Source: Achromobacter sp. Root83 (GTDB taxonomy: Bacteria > Pseudomonadota > Gammaproteobacteria > Burkholderiales > Burkholderiaceae_B). Taken from it: a stretch of DNA of 64,000 bases. Under the pieces are notes generated by a model, which was not told the DNA's origin, did no database searches, and was given only the letters and a program-made list of their open reading frames with translations. The position numbers were made by a program, and so were the translations under genes. The DNA is taken from positions 1,435 to 65,434 of the forward strand of contig NZ_LMIU01000025.1 of the NCBI RefSeq assembly GCF_001428845.1, in the 5' to 3' direction. Of the stretch, positions 8,664 to 17,482 are shown piece by piece. The first letter of the stretch is position 1. The number at the start of each line of letters is the position of its first letter.

Positions 8664-9623
8664 ATGAACACTGCCCGAGCCTTGCTCGTATCCGCGGCGC
8701 TGGCTGGCGCCTGTGCGGCCCCGCCGGCCCTGGCCGCGGACTATCCGGACCGGCCGGTGAAGGTCATCGTGGCGTTCTCGCCCGGCGGCACCACCGACAC
8801 GCTGACCCGCAGCGTCACCCACACGCTGACGCAGAAGCTGGGCCAGCCCTTCGTCGTGGAAAACAAGCCCGGCGCGGGCGGCAACATAGGCACCGAATTC
8901 GTGGTGCGCGCCGCGCCCGACGGCCACACGCTGATCGTCAACTCGGTCGGCCCGATCGCCGTCAACCCCACCTTGAACAAGCTGCCGTACGACCCTCTGA
9001 CCGATCTGGTTCCGATGGTGCAGATCGCCACCGTGCCCAATGTGCTGGTGGTGCCCCCGTCCTCGCCCGCCAAGGACATCCAGGGCTTCCTCAAATATGT
9101 GAAGACCGCGCGCCAGCTCAACTACAGCTCCACGGGCGTGGGCACGTCCTCGCACCTGTCCAGCTACATGCTGATGGACGAGCTGAACGTGAACGCCACG
9201 CATGTGCCGTACAAGGGCGCGGACGCGGTCAACGATCTGCTCGCCGGCCGCATCGACTTCATGTTCGCCACCATCCCGTCGGTGATCGGCCACATCCGTT
9301 CAGGCAAACTGCGGGCCCTGGCGGTCAGCACGTCGCAGCGCTCCGCCACCCTGCCGGACCTGCCCACCATTGCCGAATCCGGTTATCCGGGCTTCGACGC
9401 GGGGTCATGGTTCGGCTTCTTCGCCCCCAAGGGCACGCCGCAACAGATCGTGGACACCGTGAACCGCGAGGTCAACGCCACCCTGCCCGCGCTCAATGAA
9501 CAGATGCTGCGAGAGGGCGCCGAGCCGGTCGGCGGCACGCCCGGGCAATTCGCCGCCTTCATCAAGCGCGAACATGACAAGTGGGCAGTGCTGGTGAAGC
9601 AGTTCGATCCCCAGGCCCACTGA
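8664..9623 (+). CDS. Bug-family tripartite tricarboxylate transporter substrate-binding protein
   Basis: Periplasmic receptor of 319 residues with a signal peptide ending in PALAA and the Bug signature region PVKVIVAFSPGGTTDTLTR near the mature N-terminus, with AGGNIGTEFV after it. Bug proteins bind carboxylated small molecules and are greatly expanded in Bordetella and Achromobacter. No membrane TctA/TctB partners lie nearby, so it is one of the many orphan receptors. A strong ribosome-binding site (GAGGAGA) precedes the ATG. Gene order suggests it serves the adjacent aldolase pathway. Confidence 0.93.
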   Translation: MNTARALLVSAALAGACAAPPALAADYPDRPVKVIVAFSPGGTTDTLTRSVTHTLTQKLGQPFVVENKPGAGGNIGTEFVVRAAPDGHTLIVNSVGPIAVNPTLNKLPYDPLTDLVPMVQIATVPNVLVVPPSSPAKDIQGFLKYVKTARQLNYSSTGVGTSSHLSSYMLMDELNVNATHVPYKGADAVNDLLAGRIDFMFATIPSVIGHIRSGKLRALAVSTSQRSATLPDLPTIAESGYPGFDAGSWFGFFAPKGTPQQIVDTVNREVNATLPALNEQMLREGAEPVGGTPGQFAAFIKREHDKWAVLVKQFDPQAH

Positions 9624-9642
9624 GGCGCATCCGTCCAAACCA

Positions 9643-9670
9643 GTCCCCGCAGCGGCAACGCAGCGGGGAC
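9643..9670 (+). terminator. Hairpin after the Bug receptor gene, possible terminator
   Basis: An 8-bp GC-only stem (9643-9650 with 9663-9670) lies 20 bases after the stop codon. It lacks a run of T residues, so intrinsic termination would be weak. Confidence 0.4.
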
Positions 9671-9901
9671 TTCGCCATTCATGCGCCCCACGCCTTCGTC
9701 ACGGCGGGCGCCCCGGGGTTATGTCCCCTTGATTGGTGCGCCATGCACCAAAGTGGATCATCGAGGCACCGGGCTGACGCGCGGCGGCCTGGCGTGTCAT
9801 AGGAAGACGCGGTCGTGCAGAAGTTGGCACGGGTTTTGCTTGATGACTGGTATGCAAGCTTGTCCACAAGCGCCACTCATCTCGCAGACCAGGAGTTCCC
9901 C

Positions 9902-10909
9902 ATGATCAACCGCAACGCGTCCTATGCCTTCAACGCCACCCGCCGCCGGCTGATCCAGGGGGCAGCGATGGGCGCCGCGACGCTGGCGGCGCCGGCACTG
10001 GCCCGCGCGCAATCCGGTCCGGTCATCCGCATCGGCTTCTGGCCCGTCGCGGCCGGCCTGCCCTTTTACGCGGCGATCGAAAAGGGCTATTTCAAGGAAG
10101 CCGGCCTGAACGTCGAGCCGCTGAAGTTCGCCGGCGCGCAGCAGGTCATGGAAGCCATGCTGGCCGGCCGCGCGGACGGCAGCGCCAACGGCACGGGCTC
10201 GGCCAACCTGGCCATCGGCGAAATCGCCTCGCCCGGGCTGTTCAAGATTTTTGCGTCCAATCCCAGCAACGCCAAGAACGTGCTGGACGAGTTCATCGTC
10301 GCGAAAGACAGTCCCATCAAATCCATAGCAGACCTCAAGGGGAAAAAGGTCGGATCTGGACCCGGCATCCAGAATTCCACGCTGGCCAAGGCAGTACTGG
10401 AGCGCGCCGGCGCAACCGGAGCAACCGTGGTCGAGCTGGCGATCAGCCAGCACGTCGCCGCGGTTGCCGCCGGCCAGTTGGATGCGTGCTACACGCTGGA
10501 GCCCACGGGCACGGTGGGCCGCCTGAACGGCACCACCCGCGTGCTGGAAACCGGCGTGATCGCCAAGTACGTGCTGGGCGATCCCATGGCGCCGTGGTTC
10601 GGCGGATCGGCGTCGCTGACCACCGCCTTCCTGAAAAAGCATCCGGAAGAAAGCCGGAAATTCATTGCCGCCTACGCGCGCGGCATTGAACTGATCCGCA
10701 CGAAGCCGCAAGAGGCGCGACCCTTCATGAAGGGCTATACCGCCATCGAAGGCCCGATGACCGAGGAAGTGCCGCTGGCCGCGTACACGCTCTATAACGA
10801 GTTCACGCCCAGCGACATCCAGTACTTTCAGAAATTCTTCGACCTCTTCACCGAGAAGGGCATTTTCGCGCAGAAGGTCGACGTGCCGGCCATGCTTTAC
10901 AAGGGCTGA
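9902..10909 (+). CDS. ABC importer substrate-binding protein, nitrate/sulfonate/taurine type
   Basis: Periplasmic binding protein of 335 residues in the NrtA/SsuA/TauA family. The N-terminus has a twin-arginine-like motif (TRRRLIQGAA) and an Ala-rich core ending ALARA, so Tat export is likely. Family-typical stretches include RIGFWPVAAGLPFYAAIEKGY and the LKGKKVGSGPG lobe. I chose the ATG at 9902, with AGGAG nine bases upstream. It is the first gene of an operon with the permease and ATPase, and the AtzG/AtzE genes downstream suggest an amide or carbamoyl compound as the ligand. The ligand itself cannot be read from sequence. Confidence 0.9.
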   Translation: MINRNASYAFNATRRRLIQGAAMGAATLAAPALARAQSGPVIRIGFWPVAAGLPFYAAIEKGYFKEAGLNVEPLKFAGAQQVMEAMLAGRADGSANGTGSANLAIGEIASPGLFKIFASNPSNAKNVLDEFIVAKDSPIKSIADLKGKKVGSGPGIQNSTLAKAVLERAGATGATVVELAISQHVAAVAAGQLDACYTLEPTGTVGRLNGTTRVLETGVIAKYVLGDPMAPWFGGSASLTTAFLKKHPEESRKFIAAYARGIELIRTKPQEARPFMKGYTAIEGPMTEEVPLAAYTLYNEFTPSDIQYFQKFFDLFTEKGIFAQKVDVPAMLYKG

Positions 10910-10912
10910 GCC

Positions 10913-11734
10913 ATGAGCGCAACCACCGCAAGCACCATCGCCTCGGCCGCCGGCGCCCCCGCGTCGAAACCGCCCCGCCGGTTCGACGCCTCGCGCCTGC
11001 TGCCGCTGATCGGCCCGCTGGCCCTGTTCGTGGTGTGGGACCTGGTCGTGCGCCTGCAACTGGTCAGCCCCGTGCTGCTGCCCACGCCCAGCGCCACCGT
11101 CGTCGCGCTGATGAAGGGCATGGCGGGCGGTCCGCTGCTGGGCGACTTCCTGTCCTCGTTGAACCGCACCTTGCAGGCCTTTCTGATCGCGGGCGTGATC
11201 GGCGTGCCGCTGGGCGTGCTGCTCGGCAGCAACGAAAAAGCCTATCGCAGCGTGGAGTTCCTGATCGATTTCTTCCGGTCGACGCCCTCTTCCGCGCTGA
11301 TCCCGCTGTTCCTGATGATCTTCGGCGTGACCGACATGAACAAGATCGCCATCGCCGCGTTCGCGGCCGTGCTGGTGATCCTGTTCAACAGCGCCTATGG
11401 CGTGATCAACGCGCGCAAGCAGCGTGTCATGGCGGCCCGCGTCATGGGCGCCTCGCGCTGGCAGATCTTCAAGGACGTGCTGATCTGGGAAAGCATGCAG
11501 CCCACCTTCGTGGGCCTGCGCAGCGGCGTGTCGATGGCGCTGGTCATCGTGATCGTGGCCGAAATGTTCATCGGCTCGGACAGCGGGCTGGGCAATCGCA
11601 TCATCAATGCGCAGCAGGTCTTGAACGTGCGCGAGATGTACGCCGCCATTCTGGCGGCCGGCGCGCTGGGCTATGTGCTGAACATTCTCTTTCTTGTGCT
11701 GGAAAAGCGCGTGGTCCATTGGAGCGGCCGATAA
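10913..11734 (+). CDS. ABC importer permease, SsuC/TauC-like
   Basis: Inner-membrane permease of 273 residues with about six hydrophobic helices and the conserved cytoplasmic loop ARVMGASRWQIFKDVLIW that docks to the ATPase. It begins three bases after the binding-protein stop codon and its stop overlaps the ATPase start (TAATG), so the three genes form one transcription and translation unit. It belongs to the binding-protein-dependent permease family that moves nitrate, sulfonates, taurine and related compounds. Confidence 0.92.
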   Translation: MSATTASTIASAAGAPASKPPRRFDASRLLPLIGPLALFVVWDLVVRLQLVSPVLLPTPSATVVALMKGMAGGPLLGDFLSSLNRTLQAFLIAGVIGVPLGVLLGSNEKAYRSVEFLIDFFRSTPSSALIPLFLMIFGVTDMNKIAIAAFAAVLVILFNSAYGVINARKQRVMAARVMGASRWQIFKDVLIWESMQPTFVGLRSGVSMALVIVIVAEMFIGSDSGLGNRIINAQQVLNVREMYAAILAAGALGYVLNILFLVLEKRVVHWSGR

Positions 11735-12555
11735 TGCCCACCGTCATCAATCCCGTCATCGCGCCCGGCCCCGCCAGCGCGCCCTTCGCGCCTGGTCCGC
11801 TGGGCACGCACATCACGATCCGCGGGCTGACCAAGTACTTCGCGGGCTGGCCGCTGTACGAAGACTTCAATCTGGACATCCCCAAGGGCAAGATCGTCTC
11901 GGTGTTCGGGCCCAACGGCTGCGGCAAGTCCACGCTGATCAACATGATCGCCGGACTCATCCCGATCGACGCCGGCGAGATCCTGTTCGACGGAAAATCG
12001 CTGGCGCAGACCAAGATCGGCTATGTCTTCCAGAACTACCGCGAAGCCATGTTCCCGTGGCTGCGCACCATCGACAACATCGCCTACCCGCTGCGCCTGG
12101 AAGGCCGCGGCAAGGCCGAGGTGGATGCGCGGGTCGAAGAACTGGTCGCGTCGTTCGACGTCAAGTTCGACCTGAACCGCTATCCCTACGAGCTGTCCGG
12201 CGGGCAGCAGCAGACAGCGTCCATCATGCGCGCGCTGGCGCCCGGACCCGAGGTGCTGTTCCTGGACGAGCCGTTTTCCGCCCTGGACTTCGAGATGACG
12301 CTGTTCATCCGCGAAAAGCTGCAAGAGGTCTTCATGCAGACCGGCACCACCATGCTGCTGGTCTCGCACGATCTGGAAGAGGCCGTCTACCTGGCCGACC
12401 AGGTGCTGCTGCTGACCAAGCGGCCCACCCGTGTCGCGGAGATCCTGGACTACGGCGACATTCGCCCGCGCACGGTGGACACGCTGTCCGAACCCAGCTT
12501 CATCCAGATGAAGAAACTGAGCCTGGAAATCTTCCAGCGCGAAGTGCGCAAGTAA
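11734..12555 (+). CDS. ABC importer ATP-binding protein, SsuB/TauB-like
   Basis: Cytoplasmic ATPase of 273 residues. Walker A (GPNGCGKST), a Q-loop (VFQNYREAMFPWL), the signature LSGGQQQ, Walker B (VLFLDEP) and the switch histidine (LLVSHDLEEAV) are all present. The start is the ATG at 11734, which overlaps the permease stop codon; the frame is open far upstream, but that stretch is a shadow of the permease gene. It powers the importer formed with the two preceding genes. Confidence 0.93.
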   Translation: MPTVINPVIAPGPASAPFAPGPLGTHITIRGLTKYFAGWPLYEDFNLDIPKGKIVSVFGPNGCGKSTLINMIAGLIPIDAGEILFDGKSLAQTKIGYVFQNYREAMFPWLRTIDNIAYPLRLEGRGKAEVDARVEELVASFDVKFDLNRYPYELSGGQQQTASIMRALAPGPEVLFLDEPFSALDFEMTLFIREKLQEVFMQTGTTMLLVSHDLEEAVYLADQVLLLTKRPTRVAEILDYGDIRPRTVDTLSEPSFIQMKKLSLEIFQREVRK

Positions 12556-12581
12556 CCCTTTGAGTGCACCGGGAGAGTCCC

Positions 12582-12764
12582 ATGACCCAGGAAACCATCG
12601 ATCAATACGTGCGCAGCGCGCTGGCGCTGTCGGGGTACGCCCTGCGCGAGGCCACCACGGCGGAAGTCGTGCGCCAGTTCTCCCGCATCCACGACATTGC
12701 CGCGAACTTCGTGGACGAGCCGTTGCCCGTCGAACTGGAATCCGCCTCGGTGTTCCGCCCGTGA
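12582..12764 (+). CDS. AtzG-like small subunit (DUF4089)
   Basis: Small protein of 60 residues, mostly helical, with the pattern IDQYVRSALALSGYAL and IHDIAANFVDEPLP typical of the AtzG family. In the cyanuric acid pathway AtzG forms a complex with the amidase AtzE (1-carboxybiuret hydrolase) and stabilises it, much as GatC does for GatA. The ATG at 12582 has GGGAGA upstream. Its TGA stop overlaps the GTG start of the following AtzE-like amidase (GTGA), consistent with a stoichiometric complex. Confidence 0.85.
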   Translation: MTQETIDQYVRSALALSGYALREATTAEVVRQFSRIHDIAANFVDEPLPVELESASVFRP

Positions 12765-14149
12765 GCGGCCCCGCCCACGACATCGCGCGCCAGATCCGCA
12801 GCGGCGAACGCACCGCGACGGCGGTGCTCGACGCCACCCTGGCGCGCGTGCGCGAACGCGACCCGCGCTACAACTGTTTCACCGCCGTCACCGAAAGCCG
12901 GGCGCGGCTGGAGGCTGCCGCGATCGATGCGCGTCGAGCTCGCGGCGAAGCGCTGCCGCCGCTGGCGGGCGTCCCTTACGCCGTGAAAAACCTGTTCGAT
13001 ATCGCCGACGAAGTCACGCTGGCCGGCGGGCGGGTCAATGCGTCCAATCCGCCCGCGCGCCGCGATGCGGCGTTGGTCGAGCGCATGCGGGCAGCGGGCG
13101 CGGTGCTGATCGGCGCGCTGAACATGGACGAACACGCCTACGGCTTCACCACCGAGAACACGCATTACGGCGCGTGCCGCAATCCGCACGACATCAGCCG
13201 TATCGCAGGCGGTTCGTCCGGCGGCAGCGCCGCCGCCGTGGCCGCCGGCATGGTGCCGCTGACGCTGGGTTCGGACACCAACGGATCGATCCGCGTGCCG
13301 GCCTCGCTGTGCGGCGTGTTCGGCCTGAAGCCCACCTACGGGCGGCTGCCGCGCACCGGGTCCTTTCCCTTCGTCGGCAGTCTGGATCACCTGGGTCCGT
13401 TCGCGGCCAGCGCCAGCGACCTGGCCGCCGCCTACGACGCGCTTCAGGGCCCCGATGCCGACGACGTTGCCTGCGCGCAGCGGGCGTGCGCGCCGGTGCT
13501 GCCCACGCTCTCCGACGGCGCCGGCGCATTGCGCGTGGCGGTGCTGGGCGGCTACTTTTCGGAATGGGCCGGTCCCCAGGCCCGCCGCGCCGTGGAAATC
13601 GCGGCGCGTGCCCTGGACGCCACCGATATCGTCGAACTGCCGGGCGCAGCGCAGGCCCGGGCGGCCGCGTTCATCATCACCGCGGCCGAAGGCGGCGCGC
13701 TGCATCGCCGCAAGCTGGTCACCCACTACGACTACTACGAACCCCATTCGCGCGACCGGCTCGTGGCCGGCAGCCTGGTGCCCGCGGCGTGGGTGCAGCA
13801 GGCGCAGCGCATCCGCCATCGCGTGTATCTCCAGGCGCTGGCGCTGTTTGAACGATACGACGTGCTGATCGCCCCCGCCACGCCCGTCTCCGCCACGCCG
13901 GTCGGCGCCGACTGGCTGACGCTGGCCGGCAAGGAACTGCCGGCGCGCGCCAGCATGGGACTGCTGACGCAGCCGGTCTCCGCCATCGGCCTGCCCGTCT
14001 GCACGGCGCCGACCTGGCCCGGACTGGAGCAGGACGGCCATCTGCCGCTGGGCGTGCAGTTGATCGGCGCGCCCTGGCGCGAAGCCGACTGCCTGCGCGC
14101 CGCGCATGTGCTGGAGCTGGCCGGCGCGGCGCATTCCCGCCCGATCTGA
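12761..14149 (+). CDS. AtzE-like amidase (amidase signature family)
   Basis: Amidase of 462 residues. The Ser-cisSer-Lys catalytic set is visible: the lysine in PYAVKNLFDIAD (residue 76), the motif GGSSGGS (about 150-156) and the nucleophile region SDTNGSIRVP (serine 176). Together with the overlapping AtzG-like gene this matches the AtzE/AtzG type, whose characterised member deaminates 1-carboxybiuret. The GTG start at 12761 overlaps the AtzG stop codon. The upstream open stretch from 12560 is the shadow of the AtzG gene. The substrate here may differ from carboxybiuret, because no cyanuric acid hydrolase (AtzD) is present in the window. Confidence 0.87.
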   Translation: MSGPAHDIARQIRSGERTATAVLDATLARVRERDPRYNCFTAVTESRARLEAAAIDARRARGEALPPLAGVPYAVKNLFDIADEVTLAGGRVNASNPPARRDAALVERMRAAGAVLIGALNMDEHAYGFTTENTHYGACRNPHDISRIAGGSSGGSAAAVAAGMVPLTLGSDTNGSIRVPASLCGVFGLKPTYGRLPRTGSFPFVGSLDHLGPFAASASDLAAAYDALQGPDADDVACAQRACAPVLPTLSDGAGALRVAVLGGYFSEWAGPQARRAVEIAARALDATDIVELPGAAQARAAAFIITAAEGGALHRRKLVTHYDYYEPHSRDRLVAGSLVPAAWVQQAQRIRHRVYLQALALFERYDVLIAPATPVSATPVGADWLTLAGKELPARASMGLLTQPVSAIGLPVCTAPTWPGLEQDGHLPLGVQLIGAPWREADCLRAAHVLELAGAAHSRPI

Positions 14150-14215
14150 ACCGCCGCGCTCGGACCGCCAGGTCCGTAGCGCCACGTCTGTACCGCAACG
14201 TCATAAGGCCACGAC

Positions 14216-14923
14216 ATGGACACCGCTTTCGCCGCCATCGATATGCCGCGCACGCTGGCCGACAGCGCGTACAGCGCGTTGAAGCGCGACATCCTGGATT
14301 TCCGGCTGGCGCCGGGTGACCGGTTCACCGAAACCGAGATCGCCGAGCGCTTGCAGGTCAGCCGGACGCCCGTTCGCGAGGCGCTATTCCGCCTGGAACG
14401 CGAAGGCTACCTGGAAGTCCGGCAGCGTAACGGATGGCTGGTCAAGCCGCTGGACTTCAACACGCTGGATCATTTCTATGAGCTGCGCAGCGTGCTGGAA
14501 ACGGCCGCCGTGCATGCGCTATGCGCCCCCGAAGCGGGGCCCGACCCGATGCGCGCGCTGCAGCATCTGGCGGATATCTGGCTGGTGGAGGAAAGCGAAC
14601 AATCGACCGATTGCGAGTGGCTGGCCGACCTGGACGAGCGCTTTCATATCGAGCTGGTGGCGTCCGCGGGCAACCCCGAGATCGCCCGCGTGCATCGCGC
14701 CGCCACGGAACGCATCCGCATCGTGCGCCGGCTGGATTTCACGCAGCCGGAGCGTATCGGCAAGACCTATGAAGAGCATGGCGCGATCCTGACCGCCGTG
14801 CTCGCGCGCGACGCCGCGCGTGCGGCCGGGCTGCTGCGGACCCATATCCAGGACAGCCAGAACGCGGTGCGCAAGATCACGCTGCACCGGCTGTATTCCA
14901 CACGCCGCGCAAAAGCCGCGTGA
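14216..14923 (+). CDS. GntR-family regulator with FCD domain
   Basis: Transcription factor of 235 residues. The N-terminal winged helix-turn-helix is clear (FTETEIAERLQVSRTPVREALFRLEREGYL), followed by a helical FCD effector domain with family-typical ELRSVLETAAV and the ligand-binding histidine region ERFHIELV. It lies about 65 bases downstream of the AtzE-like gene in the same direction and probably regulates the transporter/amidase operon in response to a pathway acid. Confidence 0.9.
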   Translation: MDTAFAAIDMPRTLADSAYSALKRDILDFRLAPGDRFTETEIAERLQVSRTPVREALFRLEREGYLEVRQRNGWLVKPLDFNTLDHFYELRSVLETAAVHALCAPEAGPDPMRALQHLADIWLVEESEQSTDCEWLADLDERFHIELVASAGNPEIARVHRAATERIRIVRRLDFTQPERIGKTYEEHGAILTAVLARDAARAAGLLRTHIQDSQNAVRKITLHRLYSTRRAKAA

Positions 14924-14968
14924 GAGCAGCCCGCGTCCTGCGCCGGGCCTGGACCCGGGCGTGAACCC

Positions 14969-15520
14969 TCAACCCGCGCGCAGCCAGCGGTGAAGCACGC
15001 GCGAGATGACGGGAATGCAGACAAATACCATGATGGGCGTCAGGATCACGCTGGTGATCAGGACGCGCCAGAACACCGGCAGGATGCTCAAGTGCTCGCT
15101 GACCAGGATAGAGAACACCAGCAGCACCGGAAAATAGGCCAGCCAGATGCTGACGGCCTGCTTCCAGCGCGGCGGGGCATTGGGCGCGGCACTGGCTTTG
15201 GGCGCGAACCAGCCCTCGGTGCCGCTTACCCGATGTTCGTGGCTGGCGCGCACCAGGCTGGCTCCGCGTTCCAGCCACATGCGGCGCGGCAGGGATTTTT
15301 CCCAGCGGTTCAGGCTGGCCGCGTCGGTAAAGCGCAGCACGATCTGGTACTGGTCGCCGCCTTCGGGCGGTTGCAGCACCCCGGACCCGAGAAAGCCGGG
15401 AAAGCCCGCCGCCAGGATTTCACCCTGGCGCATCCAGGACAGAAAATCGCTATAGCGCTCGGGCGCGATGTGCCGCGTCACCAGCATGGTGACCGGGGCC
15501 GAAACAGCGGAACTGGACAT
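14969..15520 (-). CDS. ABM-domain protein with C-terminal membrane helices
   Basis: Protein of 183 residues in two parts. Residues 10-95 fit an antibiotic-biosynthesis-monooxygenase (dimeric ferredoxin-like) domain, with [17 protein letters not shown] and [15 protein letters not shown]. Residues 118-175 contain two hydrophobic segments ([37 protein letters not shown]), so the protein should be anchored in the inner membrane with the ABM domain on one side. An AGGAG motif precedes the ATG. The function is unknown. It is transcribed away from the AtzH-like gene and separates it from the AtzE operon. Confidence 0.8.
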   Translation of the reverse strand: MSSSAVSAPVTMLVTRHIAPERYSDFLSWMRQGEILAAGFPGFLGSGVLQPPEGGDQYQIVLRFTDAASLNRWEKSLPRRMWLERGASLVRASHEHRVSGTEGWFAPKASAAPNAPPRWKQAVSIWLAYFPVLLVFSILVSEHLSILPVFWRVLITSVILTPIMVFVCIPVISRVLHRWLRAG

Positions 15521-15720
15521 GGTGGAACTCCTGGGCAGCGTGCAGCTTGTTATGCAGTGTTTACCCTAGCAAGCCGCATGCCAGCTTCGCGACGCGGCGT
15601 TTCCCGGGCGATCGCCGCGTCAAGTCCACCGTGGCGGACAATTCGCGCACCGCTGCACACACCATATCGGTGATTACCCCAACAAAAGCACCATCCTGGT
15701 GCATGAACGGAGATGAAGCA

Positions 15721-16095
15721 ATGGACATCAATCTGCCCGAAGTCGTGGCTGAAGTGACCGAGGCGTTCGAGCGCTACGAAGCGGCGCTGGTCGCCAACGA
15801 CGTGAGCGTGCTGGACACCCTGTTCTGGAACAGCCCGCACACCCTGCGCTATGGCGCCAGCGAGAACCTGTACGGCTATGACGCGATACGCGAATTCCGC
15901 GCCGGCCGCTCGCCCCAGGGCTTGGCCCGCCGCGTGCTGCGCACCGCCATCACCACCTATGGCCGCGACTTCGCCACCGCCAATCTGGAATTCCAGCGGG
16001 ACGGCAGCGCACGCATCGGCCGCCAGAGCCAGACCTGGATGCGCACCCCCGAAGGCTGGCGCGTCGTGTCCGCCCACGTCAGCCTGATGACATGA
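15721..16095 (+). CDS. AtzH-like / HpxZ-like protein (DUF3225)
   Basis: Protein of 124 residues with a SnoaL/NTF2-like fold pattern: an N-terminal helix ([19 protein letters not shown]), then [21 protein letters not shown] and a C-terminal beta region ending [12 protein letters not shown]. This is the DUF3225 family that includes HpxZ of oxalurate catabolism and AtzH, found with AtzE/AtzG. The start is the ATG at 15721, with GGAG nine bases upstream. Its presence 1.6 kb from the AtzG/AtzE pair supports a shared amide or carbamoyl pathway. Confidence 0.85.
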   Translation: MDINLPEVVAEVTEAFERYEAALVANDVSVLDTLFWNSPHTLRYGASENLYGYDAIREFRAGRSPQGLARRVLRTAITTYGRDFATANLEFQRDGSARIGRQSQTWMRTPEGWRVVSAHVSLMT

Positions 16096-16221
16096 GACTG
16101 TCATCGGTCCGCGCCACACTCACCACCCGGCCCGGACATGACAATATGCGCAATCGCGCATTGAGCCCGCCACCGACCGGGTCTACACTGGCCGTTCCTT
16201 TTCCCGTTGGAGCCATCGCCC

Positions 16222-16776
16222 ATGAGCACATACAAGATTGCGGTTTTTGTCGGAAGCCTGCGCGCTGCCTCGGTCAATTTGCGCTTGGCCCGTGCGCTGG
16301 AAAAGCTGGTTCCGGCCGACTTCAAGTTCGACTATGTGAGCCTGGGCGACATCCCCCTCTACAACCAGGACAACGAGAACAACCTGCCCGCGCCGGCCGC
16401 CAAGCTCAAGCAGCAGATCGCCGATGCGCAAGGCATCCTGTTCGTGTCGCCCGAGCACAACCGTTCGTTGCCGGCCGCGATCAAGAACGCCATCGACTGG
16501 GGTTCGCGTCCGTGGGGCCAGAACTCGTGGCCGGACAAGGCCGTGGGCATCGTCGGCGCCTCGCCCAGTGCCGCGGGCACGGCGATGATGCAGCAGCACC
16601 TGCGCAATATCCTGGCCGCCGAGGGCGCCAATACGCTCAGCACGCCGGAAGTGTTCCTGCAATACACCGAAGGCCTGGTCGATGATCAGTTCAACATCAC
16701 CAACGAAGGCACCCGCAAGTTCCTGCAAGGATGGGTCGACCGCTATGTGGCCTGGGTCAAGAAAATGAATGCCTGA
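16222..16776 (+). CDS. NADPH-dependent FMN reductase (flavodoxin-like fold)
   Basis: Flavoprotein of 184 residues. The FMN-phosphate loop is at the N-terminus (VFVGSLRAASVNLRLA), followed by VSPEHNRSLPAAIKNAIDW, the motif of the ChrR/azoreductase-like NADPH-dependent FMN reductase family. It likely reduces quinones or other electrophiles. The ATG at 16222 has GGAG upstream; the in-frame TTG at 16207 is less likely. A strong terminator follows, so it is monocistronic. Confidence 0.92.
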   Translation: MSTYKIAVFVGSLRAASVNLRLARALEKLVPADFKFDYVSLGDIPLYNQDNENNLPAPAAKLKQQIADAQGILFVSPEHNRSLPAAIKNAIDWGSRPWGQNSWPDKAVGIVGASPSAAGTAMMQQHLRNILAAEGANTLSTPEVFLQYTEGLVDDQFNITNEGTRKFLQGWVDRYVAWVKKMNA

Positions 16777-16846
16777 TTGCCGCCGACGCCGGTTCGGGGC
16801 GCCACCCCGGACCGGCGCCGATCGCCCGCTCTACCTCCGGGCGATC

Positions 16847-16878
16847 AAGCCCCCCGATACGTCGGGGGGCTTTTTTTT
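16847..16878 (+). terminator. Rho-independent terminator of the FMN reductase gene
   Basis: Nearly perfect stem starting AAGCCCCCC, a short loop and its complement, followed by eight T residues (16871-16878). It lies 70 bases after the stop codon. Confidence 0.95.
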
Positions 16879-16890
16879 CGCGGCGCGGGA

Positions 16891-17440
16891 ACTTATCCCC
16901 TTCAACTGTGGAGAAAGGTGAGGACAGCTTTGGGGCAGCCCCAAAATCCCCTTACCCGCCAAGCACTTGCATGGCCCGGTCAAAAAATGCGCAATCGTGC
17001 TTTTGGATGAGTTTTGGCGGAGTTATCCGCCCGGCCCCGGCCCGTTCGGCCAATCCAGTCCGGGAATTGACGCCTTCTGTGGATTTGTCCCCGCCTTCTG
17101 TGGAAAAGCATGAGGACAGCATGAGGGCAGGTCCAAAATCCCCTTCCATATCAACACGCTGCAAGGGGTGGTCAAGAAACGCTCAAACACCCTGCGCGGG
17201 GGTCGAGGTTGTCCCCGCCAAATGTGGATAAGCCTGAGGACAGCCTGCGGGCAGTCTCGAAAAACCCTGCTGCGCCAAGGACTTGGAGCCTGCGCTCAAG
17301 GAACGCTCAGGGGCGCGTCGACGCCGCGGCGCCCAGCCGGCCCGCATGGCGTTGGAAAAGATCGGACAGGCTTGTCCCCATGGAATGTGGACAAGCCTAT
17401 GAACAGTCGGACAACAAGTCGATAAAAGCCTTATCCGACA
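16891..17440. repeat. Degenerate tandem repeats with DnaA-box-like 9-mers
   Basis: About 550 non-coding bases hold four diverged copies of a motif reading roughly TTGTCCCC, a short spacer, TGTGGANAA, then GAGGACAGC and a GGGCAG element. The TGTGGA 9-mers start at 16907, 17099, 17223 and 17386, with an extra one at 17078. The copy at 17223-17231 is exactly TGTGGATAA, the reverse complement of the DnaA box TTATCCACA. Further TTATCC half-matches lie near 16893, 17023 and 17431. Open frames crossing this region follow the repeat, not protein-like codon use. Possible roles are DnaA titration or a decayed interspersed repeat. Confidence 0.65.
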
Positions 17441-17482
17441 ATCACTTGGAAGGGGCGCTCACGAAATGACCAGCACCGTGAA

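Noticed and set aside
9797..11719. Very long minus-strand open frame opposite the ABC importer genes
   Set aside because: It mirrors the binding-protein and permease genes in a GC-rich background, is rich in Arg, Gln and His and has no recognisable domain; the plus-strand genes are clear.
16731..17469. Overlapping short open frames across the repeat region
   Set aside because: They follow the repeat units, differ in frame, lack ribosome-binding sites and show no protein-like composition.
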